Positions 57,304 through 64,000 of a DNA stretch of 64,000 nt are shown in pieces. Source of the DNA: an uncultured Oscillibacter sp. (lineage in GTDB: Bacteria; Bacillota; Clostridia; Oscillospirales; Oscillospiraceae); the NCBI GenBank assembly GCA_910576865.1, contig CAJTKE010000002.1, positions 135,060 to 199,059 on the forward strand. Reading direction: 5' to 3'. How positions within the stretch are numbered: position 1 is the first letter of the stretch; every line of letters begins with the position of its first letter. The translations under genes were made by a program, and so were the position numbers. Under the pieces are notes generated by a model, which searched no databases, was not told the DNA's origin, and was given only the letters and a program-made list of their open reading frames with translations.

Positions 57304-57849
57304 ATGAAGTACACCTACGCTTGCAAAAAGGTCTCCCTCAATGAATCCATCAAGGCTTACACGGAAAAGAAAATCTCGAAGCTGGAGAAGTATTTCCGGG
57401 AGGACACCACCGCGTTTGTGACGTTTTCGGTGGAGAAGAACCACCGCTGCACAGTGGAGATCACCGTTCGGAGCGGCCCCGCCCTGCTCCGGGCCCAGAC
57501 GGAGGCGCCGGACGGCGATATGCGCGGCGCCGTGGACGCCGCCGTGGGCTATATCGAGCGGCAGATTCTGAAGAACAAGACCCGGCTGTCCAAGCGCCTG
57601 CGGAGCGAGGGCTTCCCGCCGCCGGCTCCCGCCACCGATTTCGACGTGGCGGAGGAGAAGGAGTTCGCCGTGGTCCGCACCAAGCGCTTCGCCGTGAAGC
57701 CCATGAGCACGGAGGAGGCCATTTTGCAGATGAACCTGCTGGACCACAGCTTCTTCGTCTTCCGCAGCAGCGAGGACGACAGCCTGTGTATCGTTTACCG
57801 CCGGAAGAGCGGCGGCTATGGACTCATCGTCACCGACGAGGAGGAGTGA
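57304..57849 (+). CDS. hpf: Ribosome hibernation promoting factor, long form
   Basis: 181 residues: N-terminal HPF/RaiA domain (MKYTYACKKVSLNESIKAYTEK, KISKLEKYF, AVDAAVGYIERQI) and C-terminal dimerisation domain from ~122 (VRTKRFAVKPMSTEEAILQMN, HSFFVFRSSEDD). The long form makes 100S ribosome dimers in stationary phase. AAAGGAG precedes ATG 57304. Followed by a strong terminator. Confidence 0.95.
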   Translation: MKYTYACKKVSLNESIKAYTEKKISKLEKYFREDTTAFVTFSVEKNHRCTVEITVRSGPALLRAQTEAPDGDMRGAVDAAVGYIERQILKNKTRLSKRLRSEGFPPPAPATDFDVAEEKEFAVVRTKRFAVKPMSTEEAILQMNLLDHSFFVFRSSEDDSLCIVYRRKSGGYGLIVTDEEE

Positions 57850-57860
57850 GAAACCCGTGG

Positions 57861-57890
57861 GGCGGGGGCCGTTGGGCCCCCGCTTTTTTG
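57861..57890 (+). terminator. Terminator after hpf
   Basis: GCGGGGGCC / GGCCCCCGC stem, short loop, then TTTTTT. Confidence 0.92.
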
Positions 57891-57978
57891 TCCTCCGGCG
57901 GATTCATAAGGGCGGGCCCTCCCCCCGTATACTGATGCAGGGCGGTCCCCGCCCAAAGCATCGGGACAGGAGGACTGT

Positions 57979-59535
57979 ATGGAGTATATCATCAAATATA
58001 CGGGGGATATCCTCTCCCTGGGTTATCCCACGGAGCTGCTGGACGCCCAGTTCGCCATCATGGAGCTGGGGGAGGAGTCCCCGGAACGGCTGCTTTCCCA
58101 CTGGCAGGTCACCTGCTACGAGCCCGCCCGGCGGCTCAGCAGCCTGGCGGACCGGAGTCTGGAGGCGTCCTGCATTCCCCCGGTCCAGCGGGACACCGGT
58201 CTGGGACTGACGGGAAAGGGGGTGCTCATCGGCTTTGTGGATTCCGGCCTGGACCTGAAGCACCCGGAGTTTCAGGAGGAGGACGGGGCAAGCCGGGTCG
58301 TGGCCCTCTGGGACATGACGGCGGAGGGCACGCCCCCCGGGGGCTTCCTCCACGGGGCCGCCTACACCCAGGCGGAGATCGCCGCGGGGCTGGCGGACTC
58401 CGCCGACCGGAACGGCCACGGCACCGCCGTGGCCGCTGTCGCCGCCGGGCGGAGCGGAGCGGCCCCCGGAGCTTCCATCGCCGCCGTGAAGCTGGGCAGC
58501 GCCCGGACCACGGATATCATGCGGGCGGTGAAATACCTGCTGGACCAGGCGGAGGAGCGGCGGATGCCCTGTGTGGTGAACCTGAGCTACGGCACCAACT
58601 GCGGCTCCCACCAGGGGCAGAGCCTCTTCGAGGCCTACATTGACCAGTCCTCCCAGCGGGGGCGGAGCGTCATCGTCTGCGCCGCCGGGAACGAGGGCTC
58701 CGGGGCCCACCATTTCCGGGGGCGGCTCGTGGAAAACGAGACTCTGGACGCGGAATTCACCGTCTCCACCCAGCACCGGCAGGTCTACCTCTCCCTTTGG
58801 AAGAATTTCGCCGACGACGCGGCGTTCGAGCTGGTCCTTCCCAACGGCCAGACCACGGGGCCGCTGACGGAGGGGACCCGCTTTCTCCGCTTCGGCCCCA
58901 TCCGGGCGGCGGTCTTCTACGGCGTGCCCACCCACTATACCGCCTCCCAGGAGGCCTTGTTCCTCCTGGAGGCCCCCGCCGGGGGGCTGGACGGCCTGTG
59001 GAAGCTGCGGTGCCACGGGAAGAAGGTGGCCGACGGGCGTTTCGACGTGTGGCTGCCCACCATTGAGGAGGTCAGCGACCGCACCGCCTTCCTCCAGCCG
59101 GAGCCGGACCTGACCATCACGCTCCCCGCCACGGCCCTGTACCCCATCTCCGTGGGGGGCTTCCGGCCGGAGACGGAGACCGTCAGCCCCTTCTCCGGCC
59201 GGGGGGACCAGGACTGCGCGGGCCGGGTCCTCCTGGACCTGACGGCCCCGGCGGAGGCGGTCCGCTCCGCCAAGCCGGGGGGCGGGTACGACGTGTTCAC
59301 CGGCACCAGCATGGCGGCGCCCTTCGTCTCCGGGGCGGCGGCGCTGATGATGGAGTGGGGCGTGGTCCAGGGGAACGACCCCTTTCTCTACGGTCAGCGG
59401 GTCAAGGCCTTTCTCTGCAAGGGGGCTCTCCGCAGCCCCTTTATGGCCTACCCCAATCCCCTGTGGGGCTATGGGCGGCTGAATCTCTGCGGGACCATGA
59501 ACGAGCTGGTCAGTCATTTGGAAAGGGGGCTTTGA
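57979..59535 (+). CDS. S8 family subtilisin-like peptidase, Csp-type (first copy)
   Basis: 518 residues with no signal peptide. Catalytic triad visible: Asp88 in IGFVDSGLDLKHPEF, His147 in DRNGHGTAVAAV, Ser444 in FTGTSMAAPFVSGAA, plus oxyanion Asn region NLSYGTNCGS. A large insert between His and Ser fits the jelly-roll domain of clostridial Csp germination proteases. The first ~70 residues form a short pro-region. ACAGGAGG precedes ATG 57979. Two bases before the second copy. Csp role in germination is inference; other Firmicutes S8 paralogues exist. Confidence 0.88.
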   Translation: MEYIIKYTGDILSLGYPTELLDAQFAIMELGEESPERLLSHWQVTCYEPARRLSSLADRSLEASCIPPVQRDTGLGLTGKGVLIGFVDSGLDLKHPEFQEEDGASRVVALWDMTAEGTPPGGFLHGAAYTQAEIAAGLADSADRNGHGTAVAAVAAGRSGAAPGASIAAVKLGSARTTDIMRAVKYLLDQAEERRMPCVVNLSYGTNCGSHQGQSLFEAYIDQSSQRGRSVIVCAAGNEGSGAHHFRGRLVENETLDAEFTVSTQHRQVYLSLWKNFADDAAFELVLPNGQTTGPLTEGTRFLRFGPIRAAVFYGVPTHYTASQEALFLLEAPAGGLDGLWKLRCHGKKVADGRFDVWLPTIEEVSDRTAFLQPEPDLTITLPATALYPISVGGFRPETETVSPFSGRGDQDCAGRVLLDLTAPAEAVRSAKPGGGYDVFTGTSMAAPFVSGAAALMMEWGVVQGNDPFLYGQRVKAFLCKGALRSPFMAYPNPLWGYGRLNLCGTMNELVSHLERGL

Positions 59536-59537
59536 CC

Positions 59538-61250
59538 ATGGCCTTGTCTCCCGAGGCGATGGCTTTCATTCACGCGCCGGATACCGTGGATTTCGTCACC
59601 CGGGCCACCGACGCCTTTTTCGACTACGTGGAGCGGTCCGGGGAGGTGGTGGTGGGGCAGATGCTCTCCGGGCGCTACGTCCTGGGCTATATCAAGCAGG
59701 AGAATTTTCACCACCTGGAGGAGGCCCTGGGCACGGCTTTTGTCAGCTCCATCTCGGTGGTGCTGGGACTTCTGGACCGCCCCGCCCTGGAGGCGGCGGG
59801 AATCACCCAGGTCCAGAGCCAGCCTTACCTGAACCTGAAGGGCCGGGGGGTGCTCATCGGCTTCCTGGACACGGGGATCGACTACACCCAGTCGGTCTTC
59901 CGCTACGAGGACGGCAGCAGCAAAATCCGGTATATCTATGACCAGACCGCCGAGGGCCCGCCGCCGGAGGGCTTCCTGATGGGCCGGGAGTACTCCAAGG
60001 CGGAGATCGACGCGGCCCTGGCCTCCCAGGACCCCTATGCCGTCGTTCCCCAGCGGGACGAGGACGGCCACGGCACCTTCCTGGCCTCCGTGGCCGCCGG
60101 GCGGGAGACGGAGGACTTCACCGGCGCGGCCCCGGACGCGGAGATCATCGCCGTGAAGCTCCGCAAGGCCCGGCCCTACTACCGGGAGCGGTACTGTGTC
60201 CCGGCGGACCAGGAGAACGCCTATGAGTCCAGCGCCGTCATGGTGGGAGTGGAGTACATCCTCCACAAGGCCCGGGAGCTGGGCCGCCCGGCGGTGATCT
60301 GCATCGGCCTGGGCACCAACGCCGGCAGCCACGACGGCGCGGGCGTCTTCGAGGAGTACCTGGGGGGCGTGTCCCTCCAGGCGGGGGTTTGCCTCTGCGC
60401 CGCGGCGGGAAACGAGGCGGAGGCCCGGCACCACACCGGCGGCGTCCTCCAGCCCGGGGAGAAGCCGGGGACGGTGGATTTGAAAGTGGGGGAACACGCC
60501 GGGGACGTGTACCTGGCTGTGTGGAACACCGTGGCGGACCGGCTGTCCGTCTCCGTCCGGTCCCCCTCCGGGGAGCTGGTGGGCCGGGTGCCCGCCAAGC
60601 CGGGGACCGGCCCCGCCGCCGACGTGAAGCTGGTGCTGGAAGCCGCCCGGGTGCAGATCGAGTACCACTTCCCCGTGGAGGGCAGCGGGGGCCAGCTGAC
60701 GGTGATCCGCATCCTGGGGGCCACGCCCGGCGTGTGGACCATTCAGCTCCACGGGGACATCCTGCTCAACGGCAGCTATCAGGTCTGGCTTCCCATGACG
60801 GGCTTCGTCTCCCCCACGGTGGAGTTTCTGGCGGCGTCGCCGGACTACACCGTCACCAGTCCCGCCTCCGCCGTGGGGGTGATCTGCTGCGGGGCCTATG
60901 ACAGCAACAACAAGAGCCTTTACGCCAAATCCTCCCGAGGGCCCGCCTGGGACGGGCGGGTCCTGCCGGATCTGGTGGCCCCCGGGGTTGGGGTCCGGGG
61001 GATTTATCCCTACGGCCCGGGCCTGATGAGCGGCACCAGCGCGGCGGCGGCGGTGCTGGCGGGGGCCTGCGCCCTGCTGCTTCAGTGGGGCGTTCGGGAC
61101 GGAAACGACCCGGCCATGGGGACCTATCAGATCCGGGCCTATCTCATCCGGGGGTGCCTCCGCAGGCCGGATATGGAGTATCCCAACGACCAGTGGGGCT
61201 ATGGGTCCGTGCAGCTGATGCAGACCTTTCATTTGATGCGGGAGCTGTGA
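59538..61250 (+). CDS. S8 family subtilisin-like peptidase, Csp-type (second copy)
   Basis: 570 residues, no signal peptide. Asp111 in IGFLDTGIDYTQSVF, His178 in DEDGHGTFLASVAAG, oxyanion Asn in GLGTNAGSHDG, Ser501 in MSGTSAAAAVLAGA. Around the Ser, the first copy's GTSMAAP reads GTSAAAA here, so the Pro after the triad Ser is lost; activity may differ. Long pro-region (FFDYVERSGEVVVGQMLSGRY). AAAGGGGG precedes ATG 59538. Tandem with the first copy; probably one transcript. Confidence 0.88.
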   Translation: MALSPEAMAFIHAPDTVDFVTRATDAFFDYVERSGEVVVGQMLSGRYVLGYIKQENFHHLEEALGTAFVSSISVVLGLLDRPALEAAGITQVQSQPYLNLKGRGVLIGFLDTGIDYTQSVFRYEDGSSKIRYIYDQTAEGPPPEGFLMGREYSKAEIDAALASQDPYAVVPQRDEDGHGTFLASVAAGRETEDFTGAAPDAEIIAVKLRKARPYYRERYCVPADQENAYESSAVMVGVEYILHKARELGRPAVICIGLGTNAGSHDGAGVFEEYLGGVSLQAGVCLCAAAGNEAEARHHTGGVLQPGEKPGTVDLKVGEHAGDVYLAVWNTVADRLSVSVRSPSGELVGRVPAKPGTGPAADVKLVLEAARVQIEYHFPVEGSGGQLTVIRILGATPGVWTIQLHGDILLNGSYQVWLPMTGFVSPTVEFLAASPDYTVTSPASAVGVICCGAYDSNNKSLYAKSSRGPAWDGRVLPDLVAPGVGVRGIYPYGPGLMSGTSAAAAVLAGACALLLQWGVRDGNDPAMGTYQIRAYLIRGCLRRPDMEYPNDQWGYGSVQLMQTFHLMREL

Positions 61251-61367
61251 GGAACGGGGACCGCCGGGGCCGCCAGCCTTAAAACCTTATTTTTTGATGG
61301 AATTTGCCGATATACAAGAGCAAAGGCATGTTTTTGAACTTCAGACGCCCGTCGGGAGGTGGCGCTT

Positions 61368-61895
61368 ATGCTGACGCTCTGTCTGCAAATGCTGGATACG
61401 CCGGAGGAAAAGACCCGGTTTGAGGAAATCTACCTGAAGTACCGGAGCGCCATGTTCCGCGCGGCGGACGGTATCCTCCACAACGGCCAGGACGCGGAGG
61501 ACGCGGTTCACAATGCCTTCCTGCGGATTATCAGGAAGTTTTCCAGGTTTCAGAACACGCCGGTCAAGGACCTGGCTCCGTTGGTCGTCGTGATTGCCAG
61601 GAACGAGGCCGTCTCCCTCCTGCGCAGGAAGAAGGACGCCGCGCCCCTGGAGGACTGGGACGGCTTTGCGGAAACGGCGGAGTCCGTCAGCGATTATCAT
61701 ACCCTGGTGGAGACCTTTGCCCGGCTGCCCCTGTCGTACCGCGCGGCCCTGGAGATGAAGATGGCGGAATACTCTGACGGGGAAATCGCCTCCAAGCTGG
61801 GCCTGACAAAAACGGCGGTCAGCACCCGCCTCAGCCGGGGCCGCCAGTTCCTGCGGAATATCGTGGAGCGGGAGGGCTTTTTGATGGATGCGTAA
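61368..61895 (+). CDS. ECF-type sigma-70 family RNA polymerase sigma factor
   Basis: 175 residues. Region 2 at about 15-80 (FEEIYLKYRSAMFRAADGILHNGQDAEDAVHNAFLRI spans two helices; core DAEDAVHNAFLRI), region 4 at ~118-165 (RLPLSYRAALEMKMAEYSDGE, KLGLTKTAVSTRLSRGRQFL with the HTH). No region 1 or 3. GGGAGG precedes ATG 61368. A membrane protein with a sigma-anti-sigma layout follows. Target promoters unknown. Confidence 0.9.
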   Translation: MLTLCLQMLDTPEEKTRFEEIYLKYRSAMFRAADGILHNGQDAEDAVHNAFLRIIRKFSRFQNTPVKDLAPLVVVIARNEAVSLLRRKKDAAPLEDWDGFAETAESVSDYHTLVETFARLPLSYRAALEMKMAEYSDGEIASKLGLTKTAVSTRLSRGRQFLRNIVEREGFLMDA

Positions 61896-61942
61896 GCATC
61901 CGCCGCAATGGTTTGGGAAAAATTTTTTGAAAATCATGTGAG

Positions 61943-61988
61943 AATCCGCTCCCTCGCTGCGTTAACATGGTGAGGGAGCGGATTTTCT
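61943..61988 (+). terminator. Hairpin between the sigma factor and its partner gene
   Basis: AATCCGCTCCCTC / GAGGGAGCGGATT, 13 bp perfect stem, 16 base loop, then TTCTG. The T-tract is short; it may attenuate the downstream gene. Confidence 0.6.
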
Positions 61989-62047
61989 GTCGCCCGAATG
62001 GCGGAGTTCATCACAAATGAAGAAATGATTTGAAAAAGGGGGTTGCC

Positions 62048-62710
62048 ATGACAGAGCAAGTGCTGAATCAGCTGACCCGGCGGGTCATGCTGGACGCGGT
62101 CCGGCTGGAGTATGACACGTTGGAAACAGAACCGCATGCCTTTTCCCCCGCCTTCGAGCGGAGGATGAAGAGGCTGCTCCGCCGGGGCAGGCATCCGGTC
62201 TGGCACAAAACCCTCCACGCGGCGGCGTGCCTCCTGCTGGCGCTGCTGCTCAGCGGGTGCGCCGTGCTGGCGGTGAGCCCGGAGGCCCGGGAGGTGTTCT
62301 CGGGCTGGGTGCGGGAGGTCCATGAGACGTATTTCCTCTATCACTTCGAGACGTCCGCCGAGGATTGCCCGGTCAAGGGAGATGAAATCCCCCAGGGCCT
62401 GGACGCCGGAAAGAGCGTCCTGACCTGTGAGGATGGGAAAGGAGGGCGCTTGACCATCACCTATGCCCAGGAATTTGATGTAACCGGCCTGCGCCCGGAC
62501 GAGTGTAAGGCGGACGCGGTTTCCGTACTGGTTGGAGAGGACCGGGCGTTTTGGTTCCCGGGCCGGGAAGGGACCCGTCATCTGGTCTGGGTGGACGGAG
62601 AGAGCGGCGTATTCTTCTGGATTTCCGGCCCCCTTGCCGGCGAGGAACTGATTCGGATTGGGGAGGGTATGGAGAAACGGGAGGAGCCGCCTCTGGAGAT
62701 CACTGGCTGA
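62048..62710 (+). CDS. Probable membrane anti-sigma factor
   Basis: 220 residues: cytoplasmic N-terminal ~55 residues (TEQVLNQLTRRVMLDAVRLEYDTLE ... FERRMKRLLRR; given here in two parts), one membrane helix about 62-82 (LHAAACLLLALLLSGCAVLAV), then an extracytoplasmic domain (GWVREVHETYFLYHFE, GGRLTITYAQEFDVTGL, WVDGESGVFFWISG). This layout and the position after an ECF sigma gene are typical of clostridial anti-sigma proteins with a DUF4367-like sensor end. AAGGGGG precedes ATG 62048. Confidence 0.72.
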   Translation: MTEQVLNQLTRRVMLDAVRLEYDTLETEPHAFSPAFERRMKRLLRRGRHPVWHKTLHAAACLLLALLLSGCAVLAVSPEAREVFSGWVREVHETYFLYHFETSAEDCPVKGDEIPQGLDAGKSVLTCEDGKGGRLTITYAQEFDVTGLRPDECKADAVSVLVGEDRAFWFPGREGTRHLVWVDGESGVFFWISGPLAGEELIRIGEGMEKREEPPLEITG

Positions 62711-62800
62711 CCTGGGCGCCCTTTTACGCCAGCGCGTTTTCGCCGGAGGAGGACAACACGGGAAAGCCCCTTCCGGGACGGCGCCATGGGAGAACTGGCT

Positions 62801-63019
62801 TCAAGGGGCCTGCCCCTGGTCGTCGTCGATGTATTCCACAATATCGGGAAGATCGCACCGGAGAATCCGGCACAGGGCGTTCAGCGTATTGGTGGATACG
62901 GATTCCCCGGCCTTCAGCCGCCGGATGGTGGAGCTGCTGATTTCGCCCTTGGCCTGGAGCGTGTAGGTGGTGGCGTGCTTTTCTTCCATGGTGGCCCACA
63001 GCGGCGCGTAGGAAATCAA
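62801..63019 (-). CDS. Small HTH transcriptional regulator (YozG-like, Cro/C1)
   Basis: 72 residues. ISYAPLWATMEEKHATTYTLQ then SSSTIRRLKAGESVSTNTLNALCRILRCDLPDIVEYI, the compact HTH of the YozG group, which regularly begins (M)ISYxPLW. That supports TTG 63019, with GGGAGG 8-9 bases upstream, over GTG 63028 which is too close to it. Faces the gene at 63146 across a large inverted repeat (63050-63090). Confidence 0.83.
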   Translation of the reverse strand: MISYAPLWATMEEKHATTYTLQAKGEISSSTIRRLKAGESVSTNTLNALCRILRCDLPDIVEYIDDDQGQAP

Positions 63020-63035
63020 ATTCTCCACCTCCCTC

Positions 63036-63064
63036 TTGACGTTATCTTCATTATTGCCTATAAT
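63036..63064 (+). promoter_or_regulatory. Promoter of the gene at 63146
   Basis: -35 TTGACG (63036-63041), 17 bp spacer, perfect -10 TATAAT (63059-63064), the -10 lying in the left arm of the inverted repeat. Confidence 0.75.
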
Positions 63065-63090
63065 GAGAGAAAACTGTTATAGGCAATAAT
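63050..63090. promoter_or_regulatory. 14 bp inverted repeat operator between divergent genes
   Basis: ATTATTGCCTATAA (63050-63063) and TTATAGGCAATAAT (63077-63090) are exact inverted copies separated by 13 bp; centre-to-centre 27 bp. Likely binding site for the YozG-like regulator. Confidence 0.7.
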
Positions 63091-63145
63091 GCCCATACAG
63101 AGGGCACAGGACCGAGAACACAACGATGGGAAAGGAAAGACTGGT

Positions 63146-63748
63146 ATGAAAAAGAGGCATCCGATTCTGGGCGTTATTTGCCTGGCGATTCTGATCTGCG
63201 GCGGAATCTTTACCTTCCGGGCCGGAGGGGCCAGGGCGGAGATCACCATTGGCGACAAGACCTATGAAATGCTGACCATGACCGTGCGGGAGTTCATGGA
63301 GGACGGCTATATCCTTGCCATCATGTCCACGGAGGGAAATTCTGTTTATACATATAACTACAGCGGCGCGGTGATGGAGGCCAAGTCCTATTACAATACG
63401 GCGGTGCCCTTCAAGCCCAAGGACGGCGCGGGTGCGCCGCTCTCCTGCTGGCTCTACAATCCCACCTCCGAGCAGCTGGAGATTCGGGAGGGGAAGATCT
63501 GCGCCATCTCCTGCAAGGTAACGCAGATGCAGGAATGCGGGCTTCCGGTCTCCATCGCCGGACTGGAGCTGGACCGGCAGAGCAAGGAAGAGATAAAAGA
63601 CTATATGGACGGAGCGCTGAAAGGCTATCAGTTCAGTGAGAACGAGGACGCCAACGCCATTTCCTACACCAAGGGACGGGTGTCCTATACCTTCTCCTTC
63701 ACCGAGGAGGACGTGCTGAAAAACGCCATTGCCCGGAACAGCGTATGA
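63146..63748 (+). CDS. Membrane-anchored protein of unknown function
   Basis: 200 residues. Short basic start, one membrane helix (HPILGVICLAILICGGIFTF, about 4-23), then an extracytoplasmic domain of beta/alpha character (ITIGDKTYEMLTMTVREFMED, SVYTYNYSGAVMEAKSYYN, VSIAGLELDRQSKEEIKDYM, GRVSYTFSFTEEDVLKNAI). No family recognised. GGGAAAGGAAAG precedes ATG 63146. The stop overlaps the start of the next gene. Confidence 0.82.
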   Translation: MKKRHPILGVICLAILICGGIFTFRAGGARAEITIGDKTYEMLTMTVREFMEDGYILAIMSTEGNSVYTYNYSGAVMEAKSYYNTAVPFKPKDGAGAPLSCWLYNPTSEQLEIREGKICAISCKVTQMQECGLPVSIAGLELDRQSKEEIKDYMDGALKGYQFSENEDANAISYTKGRVSYTFSFTEEDVLKNAIARNSV

Positions 63749-64000
63749 CGGCCATGGACAGAAACGAATTTTTCAGGCCCCTGGCGGAGCTGGCGGACCA
63801 GGGGCGGTGGGACGACGCCTACGTCTGGTTCCGGGAGCATCAGGAGCAGTTCTCCCGCCGGGAACGGCGTCTGATTCGGGAGGCCCTGGCGGCGCGGCTG
63901 TCGGCCTCCCGGCTCTGGCGGGCCCCGGCTCTGCTGGCGGCGGTGACGCTGCTGTTTCAGCTGGCCTCCGGCGGCATCTTTGAAAACCAGCTCCAGGACC
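63745..64000 (+). CDS. Hypothetical membrane protein, partial (runs off window end)
   Basis: At least 85 residues; open to the end of the window. ATG 63745 overlaps the previous stop (ATGA); ATG 63754 is a second option. Sequence starts MDRNEFFRPLAELADQGRWDDAYVWFREHQEQFSRRE (given as motifs: NEFFRPLAELADQGRW, AYVWFREHQEQFSRRE), a charged cytoplasmic region, and reaches a membrane helix (APALLAAVTLLFQLASGGIF). Probably co-transcribed with the gene before it; function unknown. Confidence 0.75.
   Translation, partial: MTAMDRNEFFRPLAELADQGRWDDAYVWFREHQEQFSRRERRLIREALAARLSASRLWRAPALLAAVTLLFQLASGGIFENQLQD

Overview
The window is about 64% GC chromosomal DNA with very short intergenic gaps. It looks like an endospore-forming member of the Clostridia, most likely Oscillospiraceae (Oscillibacter/Dysosmobacter/Lawsonibacter-like). 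The evidence is the combination of high GC, spmA/spmB, a yabM-yabN-yabO-yabP-yabQ-divIC-yabR style block, hemZ, long-form HPF, two Csp-like S8 proteases, AbrB with a Cys-rich tail, a T-box and an L-box. The genus is inference. I see no prophage, insertion sequence, CRISPR array, rRNA or tRNA gene.

Layout. 1-1500 (-): dapA-dapB lysine/DAP genes behind a lysine riboswitch. 1554-4794 (+): M20 amidohydrolase, then a ktrB-ktrA potassium uptake pair. 4849-5133: small unknown gene. 5216-6232 (-): threonine aldolase, whose promoter overlaps that of a + strand surface-acylation cluster (DUF4358 lipoprotein, MBOAT, DHHW protein; 6385-9423). 9515-10876: fumC. 11014-20097: a complete histidine operon (hisZ-hisG fusion, hisD, GNAT, hisC, hisB, hisH, PNPOx-like, hisA, hisF, hisIE, PHP phosphatase). 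20311-22510: AbrB regulator, spmAB, XRE regulator and a divergent small gene. 22507-24574: Thr T-box and thrS. 24637-33378 (-): glycogen genes in two transcripts, glgB-glgC-glgD and glgA-glgP. 33790-36750: TSUP transporter, Asp/Glu racemase, dicarboxylate symporter. 36880-41650: DUF6512, an xpaC / two small membrane proteins / telA operon, DUF6809 facing an XRE gene, and a TPM protein with a Gly/Arg-rich tail. 41804-42670 (-): DegV. 42929-50737: recJ-rel-dtd-MBL-hemZ-nucleoside kinase. 50860-56977: zinc-ribbon protein, PNP, spoVB-like flippase, mazG, hup, rqcP, yabP, yabQ, divIC, yabR. 57304-61250: hpf and two Csp-like proteases. 61368-64000: ECF sigma factor, likely membrane anti-sigma, a small HTH gene facing an unknown membrane-anchored protein, and a gene cut by the window end.

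Most promoters are good -35/-10 pairs with 16-18 bp spacers, and many genes overlap by ATGA, so the operons are translationally coupled. The most notable observations are: a dispersed 88-89 bp element at two sites whose first three bases are the stop codon of the host gene and whose hairpin shows a compensatory change; the HisZ-HisG fusion with an internal Shine-Dalgarno/ATG at the domain junction; Lys/Ala-rich, histone-H1-like tails on both GlgA and GlgB; an RGG-like tail on the TPM protein; and several operator-like inverted repeats placed inside overlapping divergent promoters.
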